DNA from: Neobacillus soli NBRC 102451
GTDB lineage: Bacteria > Bacillota > Bacilli > Bacillales > Cytobacillaceae
Assembly (NCBI RefSeq): GCF_001591665.1
Contig: NZ_BCVI01000052.1
Span: 1-64,000, forward strand
Direction of reading: 5' to 3'
Length of the DNA: 64,000 nt
The notes under the pieces were generated by a model. It ran no database searches. It was not told where the DNA came from and saw nothing but the letters and a program-made list of their open reading frames with translations. Shown in pieces: positions 44,211-52,738 of the stretch; position 1 is the stretch's first letter, and the number at the start of each line of letters is the position of its first letter. Both the position numbers and the translations under genes were made by a program.

Positions 44211-44525
44211 GAATAAAAAAGAGGTTACCATTCGTGTCATGCAGCATCGGGGATTACATGTTCTTGCCAATATTCCGGAAAAATAGAAATTAAGGGGGAA
44301 ACATCCATGGATCACAACTAACAAAAATTATCTGATTATATCGACGTGCTGTCATCCCAAATCAAAAGCTTGTGAAGATTTATTACCGAACAAAGGATAA
44401 AGATAAGTTACTGTATTCTTTCCATACGTATATTTGTGTATTTTTAAAACAAAATACGATATATAGAAGCTTTCTTTAAAAAGGATATTATTTAGTTATG
44501 TCCAATATTGACTTGCAAGGAGAAA
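44211..44525 (+). other. gene-free stretch with weak coding remnants
   Basis: Between the MOSC start and mprF. Short frames on the plus strand look like eroded protein: NKKEVTIRVMQHRGLHVL near 44208-44285, and after AAGGGGGAAAC at 44292 an ATG frame interrupted by TAA then QKLSDYIDVLSSQIKSL. I do not recognise the source. No RNA gene or clear repeat seen. Confidence 0.3.
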
Positions 44526-44543
44526 ATGGGTGAATACGAATGA
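44526..44543 (+). promoter_or_regulatory. five-codon minicistron coupled to mprF
   Basis: AAGGAG is followed by ATG GGT GAA TAC GAA TGA, whose stop overlaps the mprF ATG (ATGA at 44540). mprF itself has no well-placed Shine-Dalgarno (AAGGAG is 17 nt away), so re-initiation from the minicistron could drive it. Confidence 0.4.
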
Positions 44544-47074
44544 AACATTTAAATAAAGCAAAAATTTTTACATTCTTAAAAATTATTTTTCCAATGATCC
44601 TGTTAGGACTTGCCGTTTATGAAATTAAAAAATTTACTGGAAACGTTAATGTTCAATTGCTTCGTCATGAAGTTAGTCAATTGCATTTTGTGAAGCTTGC
44701 TTTGATCCTATTGATTACTTTTTGTGCTATATCCCCGATGATTTTCTACGATGTATTGTTAACAAAAATTTTAGCAATTAAAGTACCTTTAAAAGAACTG
44801 TTGAAAAAGTCCTTTATTGCGAATACCTTTGCAAACTTCATTGGGTTTGGGGGTCTCGCTGGGGCAACAATAAGAGCCTTTTCCTATCATGAATATGAAA
44901 CAGAAAAGAAAAGACTGTTGAAGATCATTGCTTCAGTTTCACTTTACTTCCTTACCGGTATCTCCTTGCTGGCCTGGATTGTACTAGTTGGATATAGAGA
45001 TTTCCCTCTCCTTCATGATAAAAAATGGCTATTTTGGGCCAGCGCAGTGGTTAGTTTATATTTGCCGGTTTTTTTCGTCGTCTTTCTCATTCAACGGAAG
45101 AAAGCGGCAGAATTCGTATTGGATTGGGGAATCGCATTAAGACTACTCTTCGTTTCTTTATTTGAATGGATCGCCATTTTTCTTGTATTTTGGCTATTAT
45201 GTCTGATATTGAGAATTCCGATTGATTTTGCCCATCTTGTGCCAGTATTTATTGTTGCATCATGCGCCGGTATCATTAGTATGATTCCTGGAGGCTTTGG
45301 CTCCTTTGACCTAGTTTTCCTTTTGGGAACTCAGTCCTTGGGGGTTCCGGATGAAAAAGTGGTTATCCTGCTACTGTTTTATCGTATCGGCTATTTTATC
45401 CTTCCATTTTTAGTGGGGCTAGTGTTATTCATTAAGGATTTTTGGAACAAATGGAATAAATCGTGGAACAATGTGCCTGATGCCATCCTTGCGAGGACTA
45501 GCCACATCCTTTTAACCCTTTTGGTCTTTCTATCAGGCCTTGTTTTGCTTCTTTCGGCAGCTGTCCCGGGAATTATCGGTAGGCTCAAGATTGCGCAAGA
45601 ATTTTTATCGTTTCCAATCATGAATATTTCGCATCAGCTCTCCGTTGCAACTGGTTTTCTCCTGTTCGGTTTATCCCGTGGCATTCAATACAAGGAAAAA
45701 AGGGCATACCGCCTAACGATTGTCGTTTTGATTTTTGCGGCCTTATTCACCTTCTTAAAAGGATTTGATTATGAGGAGGCATTGTATATATTAATTGTGA
45801 CAGTGCTCTTAGGCGTTTCAAAAAAGCGGTTTTACAGAGAGCGGTTTGTGTTAAGCTGGGGCAAAACCATTTTTGATATTGGTTTGTTTGTCGTCATTAC
45901 CTTGATGTTTGTATTAATCGGTTATCTCAATTTGCCCTCCACCGAAATTAAAGTGAATCCAAAACTATCGCCTTATCTGATTAAAGACTATCGTGATGTA
46001 TTTAAAAGTGCGTTAATCGGCTTGTTTATCGCCATGGTCCTTTTTTTCATCGGTTATTTGTTTAGACGGGATAAAAAATGGGAGCTGCAACCTTCCCGTA
46101 CTCAGGAAGAAAAAATTATCGACCATTTGGAGCATTATCATGGAACGGTCCTAACCCATTTAATCTTTTTACATGATAAATTTATATATTGGAATAAAAA
46201 AGACAACGTCATGTTTGCCTATCAAGTATATGCGGACAAGCTCGTCGTCCTCGGTGACCCTGTTGGAGACCGGGAAGAAATGCCACTTGCCATAGAAGAA
46301 TTCCGAGAAACAGCAGATCTTCATGGGTATACGCCTGTTTTTTACGAGGTCAGCGAGAAAATGCTCTCTTTTCTGCATGAAAACGGTTATGACTTTTTCA
46401 AGCTCGGTGAGGAGGCTTATGTTGACTTAGACAGCTTTTCATTTAGCGGCAAAAAAATGAAAGGAGCCCGGGCAGTAAAAAACAAGTTTGAACGTGAGAA
46501 TTATCTGTTTGAGATTGTAACCCCACCCTTTCAAGAAGATTTCATAAATAAGCTAAGGGAAATATCAGAAGAATGGCTTCAGGGAAGAACGGAAAAGGGA
46601 TTTTCCCTCGGTTTTTTTGATGCGGATTACCTCAATAAAGCTGAAATTGCCGTTGTACGAGAAAATGGAACGAAGATTCTTGGATTTGTCAGCTTGGTGC
46701 CGGTTTATGATCAAAAACAAACGATTTCGTTGGACTTGATGCGCTTCGAGAAGGATGCACCAAACGGAACGATGGACTTTGTTTTTCTATCATTATTTGA
46801 ATGGGCGAAAGAACAAGGGTATAAACACTTTAATATTGGGATGGCGCCTTTATCAAATGTGGGACTGTCAAAGTTTTCGTTTTTAAGTGAAAAAGTGGCT
46901 TCGCAAATATTTTTGCATGGGCAATTTCTCTATTCATTTCAAGGGTTAAGAAAGTTCAAAGAAAAATATGCCGATATGTGGCTTCCTAAATATTTAGCTC
47001 ATCGAAAGAAAACCTCCTTGCCCATAACGATGGCACAAATCACTTTATTGATTGGAAAGATAAGAAAAAAATAG
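44540..47074 (+). CDS. mprF: phosphatidylglycerol lysyltransferase MprF
   Basis: 844 residues, the full bifunctional length. The N-terminal flippase part has about 14 helices (FGGLAGATIRAFSY, IPGGFGSFDLVFLLG); the C-terminal synthase (about 520-840) has VLGDPVGDREEMPLAIEEF and FLSLFEWAKEQGYKHFNIGMAPLSNVG of DUF2156. It transfers lysine (or another amino acid) from tRNA to phosphatidylglycerol and flips the product, reducing negative surface charge and sensitivity to cationic peptides. Ends in a strong terminator. Next to another lipid-membrane gene on the opposite strand. Confidence 0.95.
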   Translation: MKHLNKAKIFTFLKIIFPMILLGLAVYEIKKFTGNVNVQLLRHEVSQLHFVKLALILLITFCAISPMIFYDVLLTKILAIKVPLKELLKKSFIANTFANFIGFGGLAGATIRAFSYHEYETEKKRLLKIIASVSLYFLTGISLLAWIVLVGYRDFPLLHDKKWLFWASAVVSLYLPVFFVVFLIQRKKAAEFVLDWGIALRLLFVSLFEWIAIFLVFWLLCLILRIPIDFAHLVPVFIVASCAGIISMIPGGFGSFDLVFLLGTQSLGVPDEKVVILLLFYRIGYFILPFLVGLVLFIKDFWNKWNKSWNNVPDAILARTSHILLTLLVFLSGLVLLLSAAVPGIIGRLKIAQEFLSFPIMNISHQLSVATGFLLFGLSRGIQYKEKRAYRLTIVVLIFAALFTFLKGFDYEEALYILIVTVLLGVSKKRFYRERFVLSWGKTIFDIGLFVVITLMFVLIGYLNLPSTEIKVNPKLSPYLIKDYRDVFKSALIGLFIAMVLFFIGYLFRRDKKWELQPSRTQEEKIIDHLEHYHGTVLTHLIFLHDKFIYWNKKDNVMFAYQVYADKLVVLGDPVGDREEMPLAIEEFRETADLHGYTPVFYEVSEKMLSFLHENGYDFFKLGEEAYVDLDSFSFSGKKMKGARAVKNKFERENYLFEIVTPPFQEDFINKLREISEEWLQGRTEKGFSLGFFDADYLNKAEIAVVRENGTKILGFVSLVPVYDQKQTISLDLMRFEKDAPNGTMDFVFLSLFEWAKEQGYKHFNIGMAPLSNVGLSKFSFLSEKVASQIFLHGQFLYSFQGLRKFKEKYADMWLPKYLAHRKKTSLPITMAQITLLIGKIRKK

Positions 47075-47089
47075 TGACGGATAGACGGG

Positions 47090-47132
47090 AAGAAAGATTG
47101 GCTTTTTTTGAGCCAATCTTTCTTTTTGGATG
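47090..47132. terminator. terminator between mprF and the DedA-PAP2 gene
   Basis: GAAAGATTGGCT / AGCCAATCTTTC, 12-bp stem with a T-rich loop, followed by TTTTTGG on the plus strand. Upstream bases give a shorter T-tract on the minus strand. Confidence 0.9.
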
Positions 47133-47136
47133 GAAC

Positions 47137-48447
47137 TTATGTGGACTTTATTAGTGAGATATGGACATTTCGCAGCAAACGGAACATCTCTAACACAAGG
47201 ATATTTAAACCTAACCAAACTCCGCCAAATATGTATTCGACTAAGATATCGCTAGGATCTTGAACTCCAAAAAAGATACGGCTGACTGCTATAAGAAGTA
47301 ATAAAAGTAGAGTTCCTGCAGCGGCATTTGAATGAACCCGTGCTTTACGGGTGTAACGCACGAACACAAAGGCTGCAAATCCATAGATGACAAATGCCAT
47401 TAGCGGCTGCTCACTTGGAAATTTATAAAACAGTTGCTCCGCTGAAGCTTGCTCGGGTAGAGGCAAGCTGTGAAATAGCCTTATTAAGCTTTCTTCATAT
47501 AATTCTCCACCTGAAATAATGAACAGCCATGCTAATAATTCAAGCACTTTGTTCTTTCCTTTCCATATAATCCACAAAAATGAACAAGCGCATATTATAA
47601 ATAAGACTTTAGAATTGTCCATGAAAGAGAATACCTGCATGAAAGGAGTCCATTCCTGACCAAAAGTTGACGGAACCAAAAAGGTCATCGTTTCATCGAA
47701 TTCTTGAAACTCATTGGTCAACAAACTTTGGATGACTTCGATCAACAGAACACTTAACACAAGTGTGATGACAACAGTGCAAACAATAAATATCCCTGTT
47801 TGTCTTCTTGACTTCAATAATTTCATCATCCTGTTAATCCCTAAGATTGCTGCACCTTTAATTTGTTCTTTCTTTCTTCGATATACATAAACAATGACCA
47901 AAATGAACAAAGCGATTATGATACCAATTAATAAATACTTTTTAATTGATGCATGGAATTGATCCCATTTTGGTCCAAGTACTTTACCTAGCGAAATAAA
48001 AGTGGCCACCCAAATAAATGCACCACTATAGGCATATAAAGCGTATGTACGAAATTTAAGATGTGTAATCCCTGAAAAATAGCCAGTGAAATGTCTTATT
48101 CCAGGGATAAAATAGGCAATGATTAGCAATTTATTCCCATACTTACTAAACCATTTTGAAGTGTTTTCCAATCGTTCTGGGCCCAAATGGAGTTTCCTAC
48201 CGTATTTTTCAAAAAAAACAGTACCAAATTTTATACCAATCCAATAAGCAATCGTCATTCCAATTGAACTGCCCACACCGGCAACGAAAATACTGGTGAA
48301 CCATCCCAGATGTCCTTGGTATACAAGAAACCCAGTATAACTCATAATGAGTTCACCCGGCAGTGGGAGTGCTAACAGTTCAAGCATAAGCGCGATAAAT
48401 ATCAATACATATCCATACTGATCCATATATGATGTAATCATACCCAC
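47137..48447 (-). CDS. DedA-family membrane protein fused to a degenerate PAP2 domain
   Basis: 436 residues. The N-terminal ~200 are a DedA/VTT domain: LELLALPLPGELIMSYTGFL, ASLxGSSIGMTIAYWIGIKFG-type loop and FIPGIRHFTGYFSGITHL. The remainder is PAP2-like with five helices, but its catalytic motifs are changed: PSGH is PSEQ (FPSEQPLMAF), the SR-x5-H motif is SRIFFGVQDPSD with Gln for His, and no KxxxxxxRP is seen. DedA proteins recycle undecaprenyl phosphate or translocate lipids. The PAP2 part probably has no phosphatase activity. GTG 48447 or ATG 48441 start. Confidence 0.88.
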   Translation of the reverse strand: MGMITSYMDQYGYVLIFIALMLELLALPLPGELIMSYTGFLVYQGHLGWFTSIFVAGVGSSIGMTIAYWIGIKFGTVFFEKYGRKLHLGPERLENTSKWFSKYGNKLLIIAYFIPGIRHFTGYFSGITHLKFRTYALYAYSGAFIWVATFISLGKVLGPKWDQFHASIKKYLLIGIIIALFILVIVYVYRRKKEQIKGAAILGINRMMKLLKSRRQTGIFIVCTVVITLVLSVLLIEVIQSLLTNEFQEFDETMTFLVPSTFGQEWTPFMQVFSFMDNSKVLFIICACSFLWIIWKGKNKVLELLAWLFIISGGELYEESLIRLFHSLPLPEQASAEQLFYKFPSEQPLMAFVIYGFAAFVFVRYTRKARVHSNAAAGTLLLLLLIAVSRIFFGVQDPSDILVEYIFGGVWLGLNILVLEMFRLLRNVHISLIKST

Positions 48448-48736
48448 AGACAGCCCTCACTTTTTATTATTATATGTAAAGTATTTTCTATTTTTTAATT
48501 AACAATACCGTTTCATAAATTGACTCTATCAAAACAAAATAATTATATAAACTTGCACTACCTTCCCTTTTACTCCAGGAAGTTGTTTGCGTTTTTTTCC
48601 AAGTGGCTTCTCCACTTAGATGCGGCAGTTGATTTGTAATAATCAAATACCATTATATTTTTTAATTAATACTTTCAAATCCATTCGATTTTCATTATGA
48701 AAAGGGGTATGTAAGTTTGAAGGGGAATGGTATTCC

Positions 48737-49033
48737 ATGTGGGGTAAAGTACGAGACTGGATGGAGAAAATGTCACCAGCCCAGGCTATTTCTAGCTATT
48801 ATTTACTGGCAGTAACGGTATCTATTCTATTATTTAGTATCCCGGCAGTCCGTAAACCTGGTGTCGAATTGTCTTTTATTGATACAGTTTTCACAGCTGT
48901 CAGTGTGGTCAGTGATACATGATTAAGTGTGTTTAACATTTCGGAAACATATAGCGTATTTGGGTATTTATTATTATGCTCGTATTGCAATTCGATGGTA
49001 TTGGCATTATGGCCATTAGCACCTTTTTCTGGA
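48737..49033 (+). pseudogene. ktrB (Trk/Ktr potassium channel subunit) N-terminal remnant
   Basis: Opens with MEKMSPAQAISSYYLLAVTVSILLFSIPAVRKPG and FIDTVFTAVSVVSDT, then TGA in place of the filter glycine codon, LSVFNISETYSVFGY, a one-base frameshift near 48970, and LVLQFDGIGIMAISTFFWILL. The order matches KtrB up to its second membrane-pore segment and then stops; sequence after 49033 belongs to another gene. Confidence 0.85.
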
Positions 49034-49048
49034 TTCTTTTGAGATGGC

Positions 49049-49335
49049 CCAGTGACTCGTTTTCAAGCCACTGGAGGCTTCGCTAGATCAGAGGTTTGGC
49101 GTCAAATGATGTCTAATACTTTTGAATCAGAAGTAGTCGTTCCAGAAAGCTATGAGGGTTCGTGACTAGGTGCTAGTATTTTAAATCTATATGCAATAGG
49201 AAAAATTGATTTCTTTGATGTAGCTTCGGAAATGATTGGCTGCACCCATAAACATACACCTAAAGAAGCCGCAGCAATGGAATATAGACAATTTGTGCCA
49301 ATCTTTATTAACTTATTAAGAGTATTAGATGAAGA
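49049..49335 (+). pseudogene. gntK (gluconate kinase, FGGY) C-terminal remnant
   Basis: Reads RFQATGGFARSEVWRQMM, then FESEVVVPESYEGS, a TGA, LGASILNLYAIGKIDFFDV and THKHTPKEAAAMEYRQFVPIF, the typical C-terminus of Bacillus gluconate kinase. The N-terminal three quarters are missing; the junction with ktrB is abrupt near 49040. Confidence 0.8.
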
Positions 49336-49339
49336 TATA

Positions 49340-49494
49340 CTATGCTTCACACGTAAAATGATGCTGGGTTCTGGATGTTTAAAGAGTATTTCGGTTTAAG
49401 ACTGAAAGAAACATTCTCAACATGGACATTACTTGAGACAATTATTTCGGTTTCAGGTTTAGCGTTTGTTCTATTACAAAGTTTATTCGTTTAA
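49340..49494 (+). pseudogene. gntP (gluconate permease) C-terminal remnant
   Basis: From about 49357 the frame reads [40 protein letters not shown] and QSLFV before TAA at 49492. This is the last ~45 residues of the GntP permease. It is joined directly to the gntK fragment, so an internal deletion removed the gntK-gntP boundary. Confidence 0.8.
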
Positions 49495-49575
49495 GTAAAC
49501 ACGATAAAATTACGATAATTTAAAAAATTTGCCTCCGTTAGAGCAACAAAGACAACCATGTGTCCTAAAGAAAAG

Positions 49576-49612
49576 AAACCGGCAAAGCCAAACAGGCTTT
49601 GCCGGTTTTATT
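49576..49612. terminator. bidirectional terminator
   Basis: AAACCGGCAAAGCC / GGCTTTGCCGGTTT, perfect 14-bp stem with loop AAACA. Plus strand ends TATTG; minus strand ends CTTTTCTTT. It separates the pseudogenes from the gene ending at 49615. Confidence 0.85.
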
Positions 49613-49614
49613 GT

Positions 49615-50097
49615 TTACGGCTCCAAATCTTTCTTTTCGTACTGAATCGGATCCGGGATTTCCCCATTTTCAGATAACTCCTTATTTGTTTGCAGTGATT
49701 CCATTTCCTTCCCGAGTTTCTCCATTTCCTTTTCATTCCGAACCATCGAACTATTATAATGATTTTGGTTGGAAAGAGGTTTCGTTCCATTCCCAACTAT
49801 GTTTCTCAAATAATCGGCAATTTCAAATAGTTTACTTTCTACGGCTTCCCTAACAGGTTGCGGAATTCTCTTTTCCCCATATAGAGAGGGTTCCCCAAGT
49901 TTCGCCTGATTTGGCTCGTTTGAATTTTGATTAACAGGAATTTCCAACCAATAAGTGGATTCAGTGGAAGAATCCCGCAATGCTACTCTGTACCTTATTG
50001 ATTTACCAAAACCAATTTTTGAAAATCCCTGATTTGTCAAAATCGAGTCTATCCTAGAAAATGGTCTTTCTTCAAATGCGAGAGCGTTCACCTTCAT
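49615..50097 (-). CDS. hypothetical protein, 160 residues
   Basis: N-terminal ~75 residues form a compact domain (MKVNALAFEERPFSRIDSIL, RYRVALRDSSTESTYWLEIPV), the rest is charged and probably disordered (KEMEKLGKEMESLQTNKELS). AGATGAGG upstream of ATG 50097. I do not recognise the family. Confidence 0.65.
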   Translation of the reverse strand: MKVNALAFEERPFSRIDSILTNQGFSKIGFGKSIRYRVALRDSSTESTYWLEIPVNQNSNEPNQAKLGEPSLYGEKRIPQPVREAVESKLFEIADYLRNIVGNGTKPLSNQNHYNSSMVRNEKEMEKLGKEMESLQTNKELSENGEIPDPIQYEKKDLEP

Positions 50098-50175
50098 TAT
50101 TTCCTCATCTCCTTCATTTTTGAAAAAAATATCGGGGCTTAAGGGTCAGATTAATTGTCCGCAAATCTATGAGGC

Positions 50176-50340
50176 TTAATGGCTGCTTCGTTTGTTAAAG
50201 AACAGTGATACAATGAACAAAATCAAAAAGACAACGAACAAGATTTTCGCAATACCAACCGCAGCAGATACAATTCCAAAGAAACCAAAGACACCAGCAA
50301 TAAGGGCAATGAGAAGAAATAGAATAGCCCATTTTAACAT
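50176..50340 (-). CDS. DUF1328 / UPF0391 small membrane protein
   Basis: 54 residues starting [20 protein letters not shown], then [20 protein letters not shown] and tail FFNKRSSH. Two membrane helices with the G/A-rich first helix are diagnostic of DUF1328. AGGTG lies upstream of ATG 50340. Often general-stress induced in other bacteria; here it lies next to a SigB-type dps promoter but is on the opposite strand. Function unknown. Confidence 0.85.
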   Translation of the reverse strand: MLKWAILFLLIALIAGVFGFFGIVSAAVGIAKILFVVFLILFIVSLFFNKRSSH

Positions 50341-50460
50341 CTGTAACACCTGCCTTTTAGATTAGTTTGTATGGCTATTTGTTCTGTTTAGGATTTACCC
50401 TGTTTGTTTACGAGTGAAACATACATCTATGAAAAAGGGAGCCAAACAATTAATTAAAAG

Positions 50461-50486
50461 GTTTCAACTAGCTAGCTAAAGGGTAA
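50461..50486 (+). promoter_or_regulatory. SigB-type promoter of dps
   Basis: GTTTCA (50461-50466), 14-nt spacer, GGGTAA (50481-50486), against the SigB consensus GTTTAA-N12-15-GGGWAW. It lies 47 bp upstream of the dps ATG, a suitable distance. B. subtilis dps is SigB-controlled. Confidence 0.7.
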
Positions 50487-50532
50487 AAAACATAGTAATC
50501 AACACTAGTTCTATAAATGGAGGTATGAAAAA

Positions 50533-50991
50533 ATGGCAAAAACAAAAGAAAAAGCAGTTCCTGTAACAGAGACTCTTAACAAACAAGTGGCTAATTTCTC
50601 GGTTCTATACATGAAACTGCATCACTATCACTGGTATGTAAAAGGGGAGAATTTTTTCACCTTGCATCCTAAATTTGAAGAAATGTATACTGAAGCCGCT
50701 TTAAATTTAGATACAATTGCGGAAAGAATGCTGTCACTGCTCACTTTACCAACTGCAACGCTAACAGAGCACTTAAAGATTGCTTCTATTAAAGAAGCCG
50801 ACGGTGAAGAAACGGCGGAGCAGATGGTCAAGTCACTGGCTGATGATTTTGACTCAATCTGCACAGAGCTTACGGAGGGAATTTCTATAGCTGAGGATCA
50901 GGATGATCAGCCAACCGCTGATATGTTCATTGCTATCCGTTCTTCCTTAGAAAAACATAGATGGATGCTTGAGGCTTATCTAGGGGAATAA
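50533..50991 (+). CDS. dps: Dps-family DNA-protecting ferritin-like protein
   Basis: 152 residues. Ferroxidase-centre pattern of Dps: LHHYHWYVKGENFFTLHPKFEEMY (His, Asp/Glu ligands), and the C-terminal helix SSLEKHRWMLEAYL. Forms dodecamers that oxidise and store iron and protect DNA. GGAGG precedes the ATG. The upstream element looks like a SigB promoter. It could instead be the PerR-controlled paralogue MrgA, but no Per box is visible. Confidence 0.92.
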   Translation: MAKTKEKAVPVTETLNKQVANFSVLYMKLHHYHWYVKGENFFTLHPKFEEMYTEAALNLDTIAERMLSLLTLPTATLTEHLKIASIKEADGEETAEQMVKSLADDFDSICTELTEGISIAEDQDDQPTADMFIAIRSSLEKHRWMLEAYLGE

Positions 50992-51075
50992 AAATGGAAT
51001 TTCCGTTGGGTGGGCATTCTTTTAGGAGAATGGTCAAACTCTAGATATTTTGATGCCTAGCATGGTAATTATTAC

Positions 51076-51109
51076 AAAAAGGGACACCTTTCCACAAGGT
51101 GTCCTTTTT
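51076..51109. terminator. bidirectional terminator between dps and the symporter
   Basis: AAAAAGGGACACCTT / AAGGTGTCCTTTTT, about 13 bp with one mismatch, T-tracts on both strands. The flanking genes converge. Confidence 0.9.
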
Positions 51110-51116
51110 CATGATA

Positions 51117-52364
51117 TTAGGCTGCCTTTTCCTCCAAAGAGTCTTCAAGCTGATAGCCTTCCCATTTTGTAATAACAATAGCTGCCAACGAATTGCCGAC
51201 AATGTTTACACAAGTACGTGCCATGTCAAGAATCCGGTCAATCCCAGCTATAAATGCTAGTCCTTCTACAGGAATCCCGACACTTCCTAATGTCGCAAGA
51301 AGCACTACAAAGGATACGCCAGGAACGCCGGCAATTCCTTTTGAGGTTAGCATCAAGACGAGAACTAAGGTGATTTGATGCCCAATACTTAAATGAATTC
51401 CATACATTTGCGCAATGAACAATGCCGCAATCGCTTGGTATAAGGTCGACCCGTCAAGATTAAAGGAATACCCCGTTGGAATGACAAAGGATGTTATCGA
51501 TTTCGGACAGCCAAGCCTCTCCATTTTTTCCATTATTTTTGGAAGGACGGTCTCTGAACTTGCGGTTGTATAACCTAAAATTAATTCGTCTTTCAAGTAA
51601 CGTATGAGCTTAAAAATATTAAACCCGACAATTTTCGCCGTTAATCCAAGAACGACTAAAATGAAGAAAATCATCGATCCGTATACAACAAGAACTAGTT
51701 TCCCGAGCGGAATCAACGAGGTAATCCCAAATTTCGATACGGTTACGCCAATTAAAGCAAAAACACCAAATGGTGCAAGCTTCATGATTTGGTTTGTGAC
51801 ATAGAACATCGCATCGGCCGTTCCTCTAAAGAAATTGAGAATCGGCAGTCCTTTCTCACCAATTGCCGCCACACCTAATCCAAACATAATGGAAAAGAAA
51901 ATAATAGCTAACATATCGCCATTCGCCAATGACTGAATGATATTGGTAGGAACAATATTTACAACAGTGTCAATCATCGAATGTGACTCTGTTTGTTCCG
52001 CAGTATGGACGTAACTATTTATATCCGTTTTTGTCAGTTTGGATCGATCTACACCGGCACCTGGCTGAAACACATTCCCGGCAAGAAGCCCAACAATGAT
52101 GGCGACTGTGGTAATGATTTCAAAATAAAGCAGTGTTTTACCGCCTAGCTTTCCCAATGACTTCATATCACCGACCCCAGCAACTCCGACAATAAGGCTG
52201 GAAATTACGATTGGAACAACAATCATTTTTATTAATCGAATGAAGATATCTCCAATTGGCTGGAGGTAACTTGCCACATGTGGATTGCCATAAAAAACTG
52301 CACCGACAATAATACCGAGAGCAAGTCCAATAAAAATCTGCCATGCTAAACTAATCTTCTTCAT
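51117..52364 (-). CDS. dicarboxylate/amino acid:cation symporter (GltP/DctA family)
   Basis: 415 residues of the DAACS family: IFIRLIKMIVVPIVISSLIVG, the serine-rich loop TTASSETVLPKIMEKME, the re-entrant hairpin FVIPTGYSFNLDGSTLYQAIAALFIAQ, and AGVPGVSFVVLLATL. Transports glutamate, aspartate or C4-dicarboxylates with H+ or Na+. A 23-bp perfect palindrome lies about 100 bp upstream. Confidence 0.92.
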   Translation of the reverse strand: MKKISLAWQIFIGLALGIIVGAVFYGNPHVASYLQPIGDIFIRLIKMIVVPIVISSLIVGVAGVGDMKSLGKLGGKTLLYFEIITTVAIIVGLLAGNVFQPGAGVDRSKLTKTDINSYVHTAEQTESHSMIDTVVNIVPTNIIQSLANGDMLAIIFFSIMFGLGVAAIGEKGLPILNFFRGTADAMFYVTNQIMKLAPFGVFALIGVTVSKFGITSLIPLGKLVLVVYGSMIFFILVVLGLTAKIVGFNIFKLIRYLKDELILGYTTASSETVLPKIMEKMERLGCPKSITSFVIPTGYSFNLDGSTLYQAIAALFIAQMYGIHLSIGHQITLVLVLMLTSKGIAGVPGVSFVVLLATLGSVGIPVEGLAFIAGIDRILDMARTCVNIVGNSLAAIVITKWEGYQLEDSLEEKAA

Positions 52365-52462
52365 CTACATTTCCCCTTTTCATATCTATAAAAAATTGAT
52401 TAAAACAAATAATTGATTTTGATACCTCAATCTTTCTTTGTCAAATAGAAAAGACTTCCCTT

Positions 52463-52485
52463 TTAATAAAGATTATCTTTATTAA
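52463..52485. promoter_or_regulatory. 23-bp perfect palindrome upstream of the symporter gene
   Basis: TTAATAAAGAT - T - ATCTTTATTAA, 11-bp arms, in the promoter region about 99 bp before the symporter start. Probably an operator or a hairpin; the AT content is high but the symmetry is exact. Confidence 0.6.
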
Positions 52486-52674
52486 GATTCACTATTTTCA
52501 AAATAAAATGCTAGTGGAAAGTACTTCTATTTCCATTTGTGCAATTTCGAAAAACCAAGCATGGAAAGACTTAAACCCCATTTAATCAACCGTTTGAGTA
52601 GTTAACTTTATTATTTTAGAATAACATGTTTGACCAAAAAGGAAAACAGCAAATTTAAATCGAGGAAAACAATC

Positions 52675-52705
52675 AAAAGGAGCGCCCCCAATCTGGATGC
52701 GCTCC
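52675..52705 (-). terminator. intrinsic terminator after fabF
   Basis: GGAGCGC / GCGCTCC stem with a 13-nt loop, followed by TTTTGATTG on the minus strand, about 35 bp past the fabF stop. Confidence 0.75.
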
Positions 52706-52738
52706 CTTCTTTCTAGCTATCAAATATTCGACAAAATC

